Below, piece by piece: positions 44,836 through 53,870 of a DNA stretch of 64,000 nt. The position numbers were made by a program, and so were the translations under genes. The stretch's first letter is position 1. Each line of letters begins with the position of its first letter. Location: contig QWDA01000001.1 in assembly GCA_003605175.1 (NCBI GenBank), positions 372,001 through 436,000 of the forward strand. Direction: 5' to 3'. The notes beneath the pieces were generated by a model that saw only the letters and a program-made list of their open reading frames with translations, had not been told where the DNA came from and did no database searches. This DNA comes from Paracoccaceae bacterium. GTDB lineage: Bacteria > Pseudomonadota > Alphaproteobacteria > Rhodobacterales > Rhodobacteraceae.

Positions 44836-44861
44836 AAAAAGGGCCCCGAAGGACCCCTTTT
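44836..44861 (-). terminator. Intrinsic terminator, minus strand
   Basis: Minus-strand hairpin with arms AAAAGGG/CCCTTTT and an inner CC/GG pair around a TTCG loop, ended by five T residues. The A/T symmetry means it also has a short T-run on the plus strand, so it may act both ways. Confidence 0.6.
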
Positions 44862-44903
44862 CGCTAGGCTTTCTCCCTGCCGGACGGGCCGACTTAGTTA
44901 TTG
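44836..44903 (-). ncRNA. Candidate small RNA or attenuated leader upstream of the IalB gene
   Basis: On the minus strand a promoter at 44938-44910 would start a transcript near 44903. About 68 bases later it meets a hairpin (arms AAAGGGG and CCCTTTT, with an inner GG/CC pair and TTCG loop) followed by TTTTT at 44840-44836. The unit has the shape of a free-standing sigma-70 small RNA with intrinsic terminator. Because the IalB gene starts 150 bases downstream on the same strand, it could instead be a terminated leader. No known RNA family was recognised. Confidence 0.5.
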
Positions 44904-44909
44904 AGCCGA

Positions 44910-44938
44910 ACGCTAGTCCCTTTGCCCCAAACCGTCAA
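44910..44938 (-). promoter_or_regulatory. Promoter of the candidate small RNA / IalB leader
   Basis: TTGACG (44938-44933) and TAGCGT (44915-44910), read on the minus strand, are separated by exactly 17 bases. This is one of the best promoter matches in the window, in a region otherwise free of genes. Confidence 0.6.
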
Positions 44939-44976
44939 CCGGGAATATCCCGGCCTCCCGCGGGTCGCCAGGCGCG

Positions 44977-45010
44977 AAAAAAAATGGCCACGCTTAACAT
45001 TGCGCGGCCA
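44977..45010 (-). terminator. Second minus-strand terminator-like hairpin
   Basis: On the minus strand TGGCCGCGC (45010-45002) pairs with GCGTGGCCA (44993-44985), with one mismatch and an 8-base loop, followed by eight T residues (44984-44977). This is the textbook shape of an intrinsic terminator. No gene on the minus strand lies directly upstream; the region to the right is the HerA-like gene on the plus strand. It may end an unrecognised short or antisense RNA. Confidence 0.6.
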
Positions 45011-45132
45011 GTCTAACAGGGAGGAAGTTGTCGAGTACGAACCACCGGACCCGACAAGATGCACTCTGGCACGGAATGGTTACCAAGTTATTGTCGAGGG
45101 CGAGAAAGTTCGCGGGACAGGGAGTGATACGG

Positions 45133-46677
45133 GTGGAGAACGACAGGATTTTCGTGGGCGGCGGCGGCGAAGGATATACGGCGCCGCAGGGGCTTCTCCT
45201 GAAGTACGGCAACCGGCACGGGTTGATCGCCGGTGCGACCGGAACCGGGAAAACCGTGACACTTCAGATTCTTGCGGAGAGTTTCTCATCCCAGGGTGTC
45301 CCGGTTTTCCTGGCCGATGTGAAGGGCGACCTGTCGGGCATCGCGAAGTCCGGCTCGCCGGAATTCAAGCTTCACGGCGCCTTCACCGAGCGCGCGGAAA
45401 AGATCGGATTCCAGGATTATTCCTACAGCGCCTTCCCGGTCACCTTCTGGGATCTCTTCGGGGAACAGGGCCACCCAATCCGCACCACGGTGGCCGAGAT
45501 GGGCCCTTTGCTCCTCGCGCGCCTGCTCGAACTCACCGAGGCGCAGGAGGGCGTCCTCAACATCGCCTTCCGGGTGGCCGACGAGGAGGGGATGCCGCTT
45601 CTCGACCTCAAGGATCTTCGGGCGCTGCTGGTCTGGGCCGGCGAGAACGCGGGCGACCTTTCGCTCCGTTACGGCAACGTCTCCACGGCCTCGGTCGGCG
45701 CCATCCAGCGCGCGCTTCTGGTGCTCGAGAACCAGGGCGGCGCGCAGTTCTTCGGCGAACCGGCGCTGGAACTCGCCGACATCATGTCCACCGCGCCGGA
45801 CGGGCGCGGCCGGATCAACATCCTCGCCGCCTCGAAGCTGATGGGCGCCCCGCGGCTCTACGCAACTTCACTGCTCTGGCTACTCTCCGAGCTTTTCGAG
45901 GAACTCCCCGAAGTGGGCGACCCCGACAAGCCGCGCCTCGTCTTCTTCTTCGACGAGGCGCATCTCCTCTTCGACGATGCCCCCAAGGCTCTGGTCGACA
46001 AGGTCGAGCAAGTGGCCCGGCTGATCCGCTCCAAGGGCGTGGGCGTCTATTTCGTCACCCAGAATCCCGACGACATCCCCGAGGACATCCTCGGCCAGCT
46101 CGGCAACCGGGTGCAGCACGCGCTCCGGGCCTTCACTGCCCGCGACCAGAAGGCGCTGCGGCAGGCGGCCGAGACCTACCGGCCGAACCCGCGCTTCGAA
46201 ATCGAGGACGTGATCCGCGACGTCGGCACCGGCGAGGCGCTCACGTCTTTCCTCGAGGCCAAGGGTGCGCCCGGCGTGGCCGAACGCACGCTGATCCGGC
46301 CGCCGTCGTCGCAGCTCGGCCCGATCACCGAGGCCGAACGGAGGGAAGCGATGACCGCCTCGCCGGTGGCGCTGAAATACGACAGGGCCATCGACCGCGA
46401 GAGCGCCTACGAGATCCTGAAGGCCCGCGCCGAAAAGGCGGCGAAAGAGGCTGAGCAACACGAGGCAGCCACCCCGACGAGACAGGCGGGCAGGGGCGTC
46501 GAATGGTCCGCCGGCTCGGGCCGCCGCTACACCGGCGCCCACAGCACCACCACACGCAGCCGCCAGAGCGAGGGCTTCGGCGAGGCCGTGGCGAAGGTCG
46601 TCATCAAGGAGCTCAAGGGCACCACTGGACGCCGCATCGTGCGTGGCATCCTGGGCGGCTTCTTCAAGGGGCGCTGA
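45133..46677 (+). CDS. HerA-like helicase/ATPase (DUF853 family)
   Basis: A 514-residue ATPase of the HerA/FtsK superfamily. The Walker A motif AGATGTGKT is at about 33-41, the phrase [11 protein letters not shown] follows, and [17 protein letters not shown] is the Walker B with the catalytic Glu. [31 protein letters not shown] is the sensor/arginine region typical of DUF853 proteins. The C-terminal tail is Ala/Thr/Arg-rich. I chose GTG 45133 ([10 protein letters not shown]) because AGGGAG sits eight bases upstream and the family starts there; longer forms add no recognisable sequence. No NurA partner is present. Cellular role uncertain. Confidence 0.9.
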   Translation: MENDRIFVGGGGEGYTAPQGLLLKYGNRHGLIAGATGTGKTVTLQILAESFSSQGVPVFLADVKGDLSGIAKSGSPEFKLHGAFTERAEKIGFQDYSYSAFPVTFWDLFGEQGHPIRTTVAEMGPLLLARLLELTEAQEGVLNIAFRVADEEGMPLLDLKDLRALLVWAGENAGDLSLRYGNVSTASVGAIQRALLVLENQGGAQFFGEPALELADIMSTAPDGRGRINILAASKLMGAPRLYATSLLWLLSELFEELPEVGDPDKPRLVFFFDEAHLLFDDAPKALVDKVEQVARLIRSKGVGVYFVTQNPDDIPEDILGQLGNRVQHALRAFTARDQKALRQAAETYRPNPRFEIEDVIRDVGTGEALTSFLEAKGAPGVAERTLIRPPSSQLGPITEAERREAMTASPVALKYDRAIDRESAYEILKARAEKAAKEAEQHEAATPTRQAGRGVEWSAGSGRRYTGAHSTTTRSRQSEGFGEAVAKVVIKELKGTTGRRIVRGILGGFFKGR

Positions 46678-46680
46678 GCG

Positions 46681-47346
46681 CTACTTGATCGCGATGAACG
46701 ACTTGGTCAGGCCCATCACCCGCTCGTTGCGGATCTCGGCGTCGTGGAAGATCTCCGAGAACATCCGCCGGGTCAGCAAATGCGAGCTCTGAGCGACCAC
46801 GAAGGAGCTCAGGTAATCGTCGATCTTGCGGTGATGGCCGAAGCTGAAACGGCGCAGGAGGAACGCCCGCACCGAAAGCGGCAGCCACTGGAACCCCAGG
46901 AAGAAGAAATGCGGCTCGATCGGGAAGTAGAAGGACGGAGTCTGCACGAAGTAGGAATCCGCCGCGTTGTGCACCGCCTCGCCGAACCGCACCATGTCGG
47001 AGATCATGCCGACATGCTCGATGCAGGAATTCGAGAAGCAGATATCGTATTTTCCGTCGGGCTCGAACCGGGTCGCGTCGGCCGAGACCGCCTCGAAGAT
47101 GTCGCGGTTCTCGATGCTGACATGCTTCAGGTTGACCACGGTGACCTTGATCCCGTGTTCCCTGAGATAGTCGAGGCCGACGCTCCGCCAGAAGGTCTCG
47201 GTTCCGCCGAGGTCCAGGATGCGGAGGTTGTCGCCCTTGCCGAACTTGCGCTCGATATACCGTCGGAACATCGCGCCGCGCCTTTTGCGCAGGCCAAAGG
47301 CGATCCCCGCCTCGTTCTTGTAGTTGTAGACCAGTCTCTTCAGCAT
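46681..47346 (-). CDS. Class I SAM-dependent methyltransferase
   Basis: A 221-residue methyltransferase. LRILDLGGTETFWRSVGLDYLREHGIKVTVVNL is the SAM-binding motif with the acidic residue, and GKYDICFSNSCIEHVG the post-I/II region. It resembles methyltransferases found in polysaccharide loci. ATG 47346 has GAGG upstream. It is convergent with the HerA-like gene, three bases apart, and divergent from the beta-helix protein gene. Acceptor unknown. Confidence 0.85.
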   Translation of the reverse strand: MLKRLVYNYKNEAGIAFGLRKRRGAMFRRYIERKFGKGDNLRILDLGGTETFWRSVGLDYLREHGIKVTVVNLKHVSIENRDIFEAVSADATRFEPDGKYDICFSNSCIEHVGMISDMVRFGEAVHNAADSYFVQTPSFYFPIEPHFFFLGFQWLPLSVRAFLLRRFSFGHHRKIDDYLSSFVVAQSSHLLTRRMFSEIFHDAEIRNERVMGLTKSFIAIK

Positions 47347-47806
47347 TGAACGACCTCGCGCTCGGATCTGCCGGACAATCTCCGGGAGGCGGGTTCATGT
47401 CTCGGAGGTATTCAATCGCCGATTGATTCACATAGTCGGGGCTCGCGTCAACATTGTTGTTCGCCCGCGAGGGCGGTCGGCCGATTCGCTCCGTTCCCGC
47501 CAGCGATAGCCTGTGCCGGTTGAGGTGCACACCGGCGCATCGCCGGACACGGGAAATGGGCGCTTTCCCTCCGACGCTCCCGCCTGATGCGCCCGATCCG
47601 GCCGGACCCGCGGCGGGTTCCCGCGCAAAACCATATGGCTGCATGGTCGGATTCACGCCGATCCGGTTATGGTTAACTCGCTTTAATCTAGCGCTTCCTA
47701 CAGTTTCGCCGCGCGCAGCTCAGCCACAAGAAGGGCGGGGTCCCCCACACTGGGCCGCTGCGCGGCAACAGACAGGCCAGATGCAAAAAAGGAGCACGGG
47801 CTAGGG
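47347..47806. other. Divergent region before the beta-helix gene
   Basis: About 460 bases without a supported gene; a frame of 116 codons (47454-47804) is Pro/Arg-rich frame-shifted sequence. The part near 47670-47690 is AT-rich, with TTAA (47673-47676), six bases, then TTAA (47683-47686), one base short of the alphaproteobacterial CtrA spacing. Several small GC-rich hairpins occur around 47480-47560, none with a T-run. Confidence 0.5.
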
Positions 47807-49321
47807 ATGAGCACCTACACAAACTATTCGGCCTACGGGAATTCGACGGTCTATGTATCGAATTCCTCGCAGCTGAACGCAGCGATCAAATCGCTCGCGG
47901 CGAGCGGCGGCGGCACGGTGAAAGTTGATCCGAACGGCGGGCCCTATGACCTGAGTGTCAGCGGCGTGGGGTCGTCCAGATCCCCGGTCCTGGTGGAATC
48001 CGCGGGCTCCAAGGCGCCGCTCTTCGAATCCATGACCTTCACCAAGTCGAGCTATATCGCGGTGAGCGGTGTCAATCTCGACACATCCTCGATGACCAGC
48101 CGCAGCCAGCACGAAGATGATCTGCGGATCGAGGATTCCTCGCATATCGAGATCGTCGACTCGACCTTCACCGGCAGCGCCAGGGGCTATCTGAGCGAGG
48201 GCACCAGGACCGACATTCAGGGCAATGTCGGCGCCAACGTGTTCGACAGCGACAACATCACGCTTTCGGGCAACACCTTCTCGAACCACATGTACGCCGT
48301 GAAGATGGTCGACACCACCGACATCGACTTCACCGGCAACGAGATCACCCAATGGCAGGGCGACGCGTTCCACGGTGGCGGCATCCAGGACGTGCTGATC
48401 GCCGACAACTACCTGCACGACCCGCTGGGCTCGACCCAGCGCATGGCGCATAGCGATTTCATCCAGATCCGGATGGCCGGCGCCGATCTCGACAATCGCA
48501 ATATCGAGATCGCCAACAACCTACTCGACACCGAGGGTGGTCCGGCAGCGCAGGGCATCCACATGGGCACCGGCGGCACCGGCGGCACGAACTACGACAT
48601 CTCGATCCATGACAACACCATCATCACGGCCCTTCCGCGCGGGATCAGCGTCGGGGGCGCTGACGGGCTCGATGTCTACGACAACACGCTGCTTTGGGAC
48701 AAGGACGCCTGGATCGAGGCGAGTGCGGGTGCCGAGCACAGATCCTGGGATCCACGGATTCTCGTCAGCGGCAAGGATGTCGAGCTTTCGGGCAACGTCG
48801 CCACCTGGATGCGGGTGAACGGCACCCAGGACAATGACGGCGGCTATCAGATCACCTACCGGAAAGCTTCGGCCGACAACTACGCCGACAAGCATTTCAA
48901 CGCCGACGGCACGATCAAGACCGCGAGCAGTCTCTACGGCAAGTTCGGCTCCGCGATGAGCTCGGGCGAAACCCTCACCTTCGACACCGGCTCCGGCAGT
49001 GACACGGCCGACGAGGACACGGCCGATGAGGACACCGCCTCCAAGGACACCGCGACCGAACAGGCGACGAGCAGCGACCAGGGCGCCACATCGTCCAGCG
49101 CGTCGGAAGACGAGGAAACGGTTGCGTTCGGCAAAGATGGCGAAACGGCGACCGTCACGGCCGATGCGAAAGAGCCCGAGCCTGTCGTCAAGGACGCTGT
49201 CCAGGAAGTGACGCTCGACAACGTCGTCCCGATCACCGCCTGGATCAAGGACGACCCGGTCGAGGACGCCGAGAAAGACGATGGCGGGGCCGACTGGCAT
49301 TGCCACATCGCCTTCGGCTAG
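47807..49321 (+). CDS. Right-handed parallel beta-helix protein, probably extracellular
   Basis: A 504-residue acidic protein. Residues about 20-390 show beta-helix repeats (SSHIEIVDSTFTG, SDNITLSGNTFSN, TTDIDFTGNEITQW, NRNIEIANNLLD, YDISIHDNTI, GLDVYDNTLLW), as in pectate- and alginate-lyase folds and mannuronan epimerases. The C-terminal third is low in complexity, with a four-fold DTADE-type repeat and many acidic residues. No N-terminal signal peptide is visible, so export by a type I or other leaderless route is possible. Its place amid exopolysaccharide genes suggests a polysaccharide lyase or a surface protein. No catalytic triad could be assigned. Confidence 0.82.
   Translation: MSTYTNYSAYGNSTVYVSNSSQLNAAIKSLAASGGGTVKVDPNGGPYDLSVSGVGSSRSPVLVESAGSKAPLFESMTFTKSSYIAVSGVNLDTSSMTSRSQHEDDLRIEDSSHIEIVDSTFTGSARGYLSEGTRTDIQGNVGANVFDSDNITLSGNTFSNHMYAVKMVDTTDIDFTGNEITQWQGDAFHGGGIQDVLIADNYLHDPLGSTQRMAHSDFIQIRMAGADLDNRNIEIANNLLDTEGGPAAQGIHMGTGGTGGTNYDISIHDNTIITALPRGISVGGADGLDVYDNTLLWDKDAWIEASAGAEHRSWDPRILVSGKDVELSGNVATWMRVNGTQDNDGGYQITYRKASADNYADKHFNADGTIKTASSLYGKFGSAMSSGETLTFDTGSGSDTADEDTADEDTASKDTATEQATSSDQGATSSSASEDEETVAFGKDGETATVTADAKEPEPVVKDAVQEVTLDNVVPITAWIKDDPVEDAEKDDGGADWHCHIAFG
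49001..49060 (+). repeat. Four tandem 15-bp coding repeats in the beta-helix gene
   Basis: Four consecutive 15-base units encode DTADE, DTADE, DTASK and DTATE. The first two copies differ by one base; the last two have drifted. The repeat lies in the acidic linker after the beta-helix part and could change in length between strains. Confidence 0.85.
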
Positions 49322-49338
49322 GCGAACCCTGGCCAACT

Positions 49339-49373
49339 GGCGGCCGGTGCGTCCCCCGCGCCGGCCGCCTTTC
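49339..49373 (+). terminator. Terminator after the beta-helix gene
   Basis: GGCGGCCGG (49339-49347) and CCGGCCGCC (49361-49369) form a perfect 9-bp stem with a 13-base loop, followed by TTTCC. It sits between two convergent genes (ending 49321 and 49385). Confidence 0.75.
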
Positions 49374-49384
49374 CGCGTTCGGCG

Positions 49385-50794
49385 CTATTGCCGGACAAGC
49401 CCCAACGCCCCGCGCAGGGTGCGCATCTGGAACGGCGCCGCCACGGCGATCGCGATCAGCACCGCGCAGGTCCAGAGCGGCGGATAGGGGCTCTGGGAAC
49501 CCTCGATCGCGAAACTGTCGAAACTGAGCGCGCAGGCCGCGGCTCCCAGGGTGAACCCCAGCGCCGGCAGCCAGGGCCGCGGATTGAGATTCCGCTTCCG
49601 GATCAGCCGGACCGCCCCGAAGACGGCCGAGCAGAACTCGCCGCTGAAGGCGATCCAGGCCAGGGCAGGGGCACCCAACCCGCCAATGGCCGCGAGATAG
49701 GCCAAGGGCAGGAACAGTGCCCGCGTAACACCGATCAGCAGGGGAGTTGGCGTGTCGTCCCCCGCCAGCGAGATCGTCGCGATGCTGGCGACGATCATCC
49801 GCACGCCGAAAGCCGCGGCGATGGGCTGAAGCACCGTCAAGGCCGCCGCATACTGGTGGCCATAGACGCTGAGCAGCACCAGTGGCCCCAGCACGTAGAA
49901 ACCGGCGATCAGGCTGGTCGCGCCGAAACAGCCGGCCTCGATCGTCGCGGTCACTGTCCGCTCGCGCAGCCCCCGTTCCGCCACCCGTTCCGAGAGTTTC
50001 GGCAGGAAGACCGACCGGATCGTGTTGATCATCACGAAGGTCGGGGTCGACGACAGGAGCCAGGCCACCGAGAACCAGCCCAGCACGTCGGTGCCGATTT
50101 CGCCGCCGATGATCAGCCGGTCGCCCTGCAGGATCGCGAAGAGCAGGAGCCCGTTCAGGAACAGCGGCAGCCCGAACCGCAATCCGCGCCGCGCGACCTC
50201 CCAGTTCCAGCGGTAGCGGAACGGCCGCTCGGCGGTGAGATGGGAGGCGAGCACGAACGATGCCTGGAACCCCAGGAGCGCGTACAGCACGATCCGGAAA
50301 TCGGTGATGAACTGCGTGCCGATCAAGACGATCACGATTCCCGCGAGGGGCGCCGCGATCGTCGCCGAGATCAGCCCGCGAAAGATCATCCGCCGCTGCA
50401 TCCGGTACATGTCGAAATGCACGAAGCCCTTCGTCAGGGGCGCCAGTGCAAGGATCTGGTAGGCCCAGGAAATTTCGCCCAGGCCCATGTAGTGGGCATA
50501 GGGCCCTGCGAGCAGCACCATCAGCGTCGATGAGATCAGCCCGCGCACGAGGAAGATCGCGTGCATGGTGCCGACAAAGTCCTCGTCGTCCCCTGACGGG
50601 TCGCGGACGATCATCTTCTCGAGGCCGGTATCGGTCGCCGTCTCGACGAATGCGAAGATCACCGCAAAGGTCGAGGCAACGCCGAATTCCTCTACCCCCA
50701 GCGCCCGGGCCACCAGCACGTTCCTTAGAAACGACAGGACGGCGGCCGTGCCGTGGCTGGCAAACAGGACGGCACCCTTGCCGAGAACGTTCAT
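49385..50794 (-). CDS. Wzx-like polysaccharide flippase
   Basis: A 469-residue membrane protein of the MOP flippase superfamily with about 12-14 helices. The start is GKGAVLFASHGTAAVLSFLRNVLVARALGVEEFGVASTFAVIFAFVE, typical of polysaccharide biosynthesis exporters. ATG 50794 follows AGGGACGG; a longer form adds a polar stretch with no support. It lies 69 bases after ugd on the same strand and probably shares its promoter. With the flippase at 17485 it makes two such transporters in the window, implying at least two glycans. Confidence 0.87.
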   Translation of the reverse strand: MNVLGKGAVLFASHGTAAVLSFLRNVLVARALGVEEFGVASTFAVIFAFVETATDTGLEKMIVRDPSGDDEDFVGTMHAIFLVRGLISSTLMVLLAGPYAHYMGLGEISWAYQILALAPLTKGFVHFDMYRMQRRMIFRGLISATIAAPLAGIVIVLIGTQFITDFRIVLYALLGFQASFVLASHLTAERPFRYRWNWEVARRGLRFGLPLFLNGLLLFAILQGDRLIIGGEIGTDVLGWFSVAWLLSSTPTFVMINTIRSVFLPKLSERVAERGLRERTVTATIEAGCFGATSLIAGFYVLGPLVLLSVYGHQYAAALTVLQPIAAAFGVRMIVASIATISLAGDDTPTPLLIGVTRALFLPLAYLAAIGGLGAPALAWIAFSGEFCSAVFGAVRLIRKRNLNPRPWLPALGFTLGAAACALSFDSFAIEGSQSPYPPLWTCAVLIAIAVAAPFQMRTLRGALGLVRQ

Positions 50795-50863
50795 CGATCC
50801 GTCCCTGCGGCCAGCCGCCGTGTCGGGGCCTTCGGCGGGGATGGGCTGGTGCCGCATGCGCGA

Positions 50864-52171
50864 CTAGCTCCGACCGGTCGAGACATAGGCCTCGAACCCG
50901 GCATTTGCCGCGTCCTCGGGATCATAGACATTGCGCAGATCCGCCATGCGCGGCGTCGCCATTGCCTTGGCAAGCCTGGCGAGATCGAGCGCGCGGAACT
51001 CGTTCCACTCGGTCAGGATCACGATCGCGTCCGCGCCTTCGGCCGCGGAATAGGGATCGTCCGCCCAACCGACGCCGGGCAGCAGCCGCTCGCCCTCGTG
51101 CCGGCCCTGCGGGTCGACCACCCGAACCTTCGCGCCATTGCCCACGAGCGCCGGCACGATGGTCAGGCTGGGTGCATCGCGCATGTCGTCGGTGTTCGGC
51201 TTGAAGGTGACGCCGAGGACCGCGATGGTCTTGCCATTGGCCGATCCGCCGCAGAGATCGATGATCTTGTCGATCATCCGCCGCTTCACGGCGTCGTTCA
51301 CCGCGATCACCGTCTCGGTGATCCGCATCGGCGCGCCATGCTCCTGTCCGATCCGGGCCAGCGCGCTCGTGTCCTTCGGAAAGCACGAACCGCCATAGCC
51401 GGGGCCTGCATGGAGAAACTTGTTGCCGATCCGGTTGTCCAGGCCGACACCTCTCGCCACTTCCTTGATATTCGCGCCAACCCGTTCGCAGAGCATGGCT
51501 ATTTCGTTCATGAAAGTGATCTTTGTTGCCAGGAAGGCGTTGGCCGCATACTTGATCATCTCCGCCGATTCGAGGTCGGTCGTGACGATCGGAAACTCGC
51601 GGAGATAGAGCGGGCGGTAGATATCGGCCATCACCGCGCGCGCCCTTTCGGTCTCCACGCCGACGACCACCCTGTCGGGTTTCATGAAATCGTCGATCGC
51701 GTTGCCCTCGCGCAGGAACTCGGGGTTCGAGGCCACGTCGAACTCGGCCGCCGGGTTGGTCTCGCGGATGATCCGCGCCACCTCGGCATTCGTTCCCACC
51801 GGGACGGTCGATTTCGTCACTACCACCGTGTAGTGTCCGATGGCCGCCGCGATTTCACGCGCAGCATCAAAGACATAGGTCAGATCGGCATGGCCGTCGC
51901 CGCGCCGCGTCGGCGTGCCCACGGCGATGAAGACGGCATCGGCATCGGAGACAGCGCCCGCAAGTTCGCCGGTGAAGGACAGCCGCCCCGCCTCGACGTT
52001 CTTTTTCAGCAGGATGTCGAGCCCGGGCTCGTAGATCGGAATCCGGCCCTGCTCAAGCTGGGCGATCTTGTCGGCATTCTTGTCGACGCAAACAACTTCA
52101 TGTCCGAAATCGGAAAAGCAAACTCCGGAGACGAGACCCACATATCCGGTCCCGATCATAGCAATCTTCAT
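50864..52171 (-). CDS. ugd: UDP-glucose 6-dehydrogenase
   Basis: A 435-residue enzyme that oxidises UDP-glucose to UDP-glucuronate with two NAD+. The N-terminal Rossmann motif is MKIAMIGTGYVGLVSGVCFSDFG, YEPGLDILL and STVPVGTN follow, and catalytic C263 is in HAGPGYGGSCFPKD. The C-terminal UDP-binding domain has VLGVTFKPNTDDMRDAPSL. I chose ATG 52171 over GTG 52183. It is expressed leftward from a good promoter at 52238. UDP-glucuronate could feed the UDP-glucuronate-epimerase-like enzyme at 59750. Confidence 0.95.
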   Translation of the reverse strand: MKIAMIGTGYVGLVSGVCFSDFGHEVVCVDKNADKIAQLEQGRIPIYEPGLDILLKKNVEAGRLSFTGELAGAVSDADAVFIAVGTPTRRGDGHADLTYVFDAAREIAAAIGHYTVVVTKSTVPVGTNAEVARIIRETNPAAEFDVASNPEFLREGNAIDDFMKPDRVVVGVETERARAVMADIYRPLYLREFPIVTTDLESAEMIKYAANAFLATKITFMNEIAMLCERVGANIKEVARGVGLDNRIGNKFLHAGPGYGGSCFPKDTSALARIGQEHGAPMRITETVIAVNDAVKRRMIDKIIDLCGGSANGKTIAVLGVTFKPNTDDMRDAPSLTIVPALVGNGAKVRVVDPQGRHEGERLLPGVGWADDPYSAAEGADAIVILTEWNEFRALDLARLAKAMATPRMADLRNVYDPEDAANAGFEAYVSTGRS

Positions 52172-52210
52172 GGCACCTGGCACCCGAACGCAAAAAGTCT
52201 AACTCGCTCT

Positions 52211-52238
52211 CTGCTAGAGAACGGGACGGCTTTGTCAA
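52211..52238 (-). promoter_or_regulatory. Promoter of ugd and flippase
   Basis: Read on the minus strand, TTGACA (52238-52233) is a perfect -35, followed by 16 bases and TAGCAG (52216-52211). The -10 overlaps a small palindrome TCTCT-GCT-AGAGA that could bind a regulator. The ugd ATG is 40 bases further. Confidence 0.7.
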
Positions 52239-52406
52239 CGTCGCTCAACCCAATGGCTCGCGGCGTTCGGCGCCTGTCTGCTTCTGTAGCGCCCTGGCCA
52301 CCGAAGCGCCCGCAGGTCGGGCAGAGGGATTCCCAAGGTCCTCATGCGTCGCTATGTCTCGCGCGGAGACACCGGCGGCCCTGGGGCCGGGAAGGTAGGA
52401 GAGCCC

Positions 52407-53870
52407 GTGCCCGAGGATAGCCCGACCGCGACACGCCCGACCGCCCTCGCCGTGGATCTCGACGGCACGCTCTCGCGGACCGACACGCTGCACGAGGCGT
52501 TGCTTGCGGTGGTGGCCTCGGCGCCGGGGGCGCTTGGCGGCATCCTGGGCGCGGCCCCGTCCGGCAAGGCGGCCGTCAAGCGCAAGGTCGCCGAGGCGGT
52601 GGTGATCCCGGCCGAGGCCCTGCCGCTCAACGAGGAGGTCCTCGAGCTCGTCCGCATGGCCCGTGTCGAGGGCCGCCCGACCGCGCTCGTCACTGCCGCC
52701 GACGAGGCCCAGGCCCGCGCCGTGGCCGAGGCAACGGGGCTCTTCGACGAGGTCATCGCCACGGGCAGCCCGGCCGCGCTCGGCCGCAATCTCGGCGGCG
52801 CGGCCAAGGCCGAGGCGCTGGTCTCGCGGTTCGGGGCAGGGGGCTTCGACTATGTGGGCGACGCGCGGGTGGATCTCCCGGTCTGGAAGGCGGCGCGGCG
52901 GGCGATCACCGTCCGGGCCGGCGCCGCGCTGCGGAACGCCGCCGAGTTCGCCAATCCCGACGCCGTCCATCTCGACCCGCCGCTCGCGCCGTACCGCCGC
53001 GCCCGCCGCTACCTGCGCGCGCTGAGGCCGTACCAATGGGCCAAGAACATGCTGGTCTTCCTGCCCGCCATCGCCGCGCAGGAGGTCACCGCGCTCCCCG
53101 CCGCCCTCGCGGCCTTCATCGCCTTCTGCCTCACCGCCTCGAGCGTCTACGTGGTCAACGACCTCCTCGATCTCGCCGCCGACCGCGCGCATCCCCGCAA
53201 GCGCCGCCGTCCCTTCGCCGCCGGCGACATCCCCCTCGCCCATGGCGTCGCCATGGCGGTGCTCCTCGTCTGCGCCGCCATCGCCGTGGCGCTGATCGGC
53301 GCAAGGCCGATCTTTCTCATCCCGCTCGCCAGCTATTATATCGGCACCTGCGCCTATTCCTTCTGGCTGAAACGCAAGCTGATCATCGACATCATGGCGC
53401 TCGGCGGGCTCTACACCGCGCGCCTCGTGGCCGGGGCGGCCGCTACCGCCATCACGCTCTCGCCCTGGATGATGGCCTTCTCGATGTTCCTCTTCCTCGC
53501 GCTCGCCTGCGTGAAGCGCCAGGCCGAGTTGATGGACGTGGAGGTCCTTGGCACCGACGGGCTCCCCGGCCGCGCCTACGAGGCCGGCGACCTGCCGGTG
53601 ATCCGCGGCATCGCGCTCTCCTCGACCCATGCCGCGGTCCTGGTGCTCGCGCTCTATATCGCCAGCGACGACGTCGCGCGCAATTACGGCGACCCGACGC
53701 TCCTTTGGATCCTCTGCCCGATCCTGCTCTACTGGCTCCTGCGCATGGTGATGGCCACCCATCGCGGGCGGATGACCGACGACCCCATCGTCTTCACCGC
53801 GCGCGACGGCCGCAGCCGCCTCCTGATCGCCGCCGCCGCCGCCATCGTGGCCTGCGCGACCTATCTCTAG
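52407..53870 (+). CDS. HAD-UbiA fusion: prenyltransferase with N-terminal phosphatase-like domain
   Basis: A 487-residue fusion. Residues about 10-180 are a HAD domain: AVDLDGTLSRTDTLHEALL gives motif I with both Asp residues, TALVTAADEAQA motif II, and DYVGDARVDLPVW motif IV. The C-terminal 270 residues are a UbiA-type prenyltransferase with seven to eight helices and the Asp-rich motifs VNDLLDLAADRAHP and KRKLIIDIMAL. Relatives include decaprenyl-phosphate phosphoribosyltransferases, whose product is dephosphorylated, so a HAD partner in the same chain is sensible. GTG 52407 has TAGGAG five bases upstream. It is convergent with the exosortase. Confidence 0.9.
   Translation: MPEDSPTATRPTALAVDLDGTLSRTDTLHEALLAVVASAPGALGGILGAAPSGKAAVKRKVAEAVVIPAEALPLNEEVLELVRMARVEGRPTALVTAADEAQARAVAEATGLFDEVIATGSPAALGRNLGGAAKAEALVSRFGAGGFDYVGDARVDLPVWKAARRAITVRAGAALRNAAEFANPDAVHLDPPLAPYRRARRYLRALRPYQWAKNMLVFLPAIAAQEVTALPAALAAFIAFCLTASSVYVVNDLLDLAADRAHPRKRRRPFAAGDIPLAHGVAMAVLLVCAAIAVALIGARPIFLIPLASYYIGTCAYSFWLKRKLIIDIMALGGLYTARLVAGAAATAITLSPWMMAFSMFLFLALACVKRQAELMDVEVLGTDGLPGRAYEAGDLPVIRGIALSSTHAAVLVLALYIASDDVARNYGDPTLLWILCPILLYWLLRMVMATHRGRMTDDPIVFTARDGRSRLLIAAAAAIVACATYL

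Larger units (their letters stand above)
44686..45132. other. Divergent region, IalB / HerA-like
   Basis: About 450 bases with no protein gene. It contains two minus-strand terminator-like hairpins and, between them, a promoter with 17-base spacing, listed separately. The plus-strand promoter of the HerA-like gene must also lie here but was not identified. Confidence 0.6.

Noticed and set aside
47454-47804. A 116-codon plus-strand frame before the beta-helix gene
   Set aside because: Pro/Arg-rich, no ribosome binding site, no family; the region looks regulatory.
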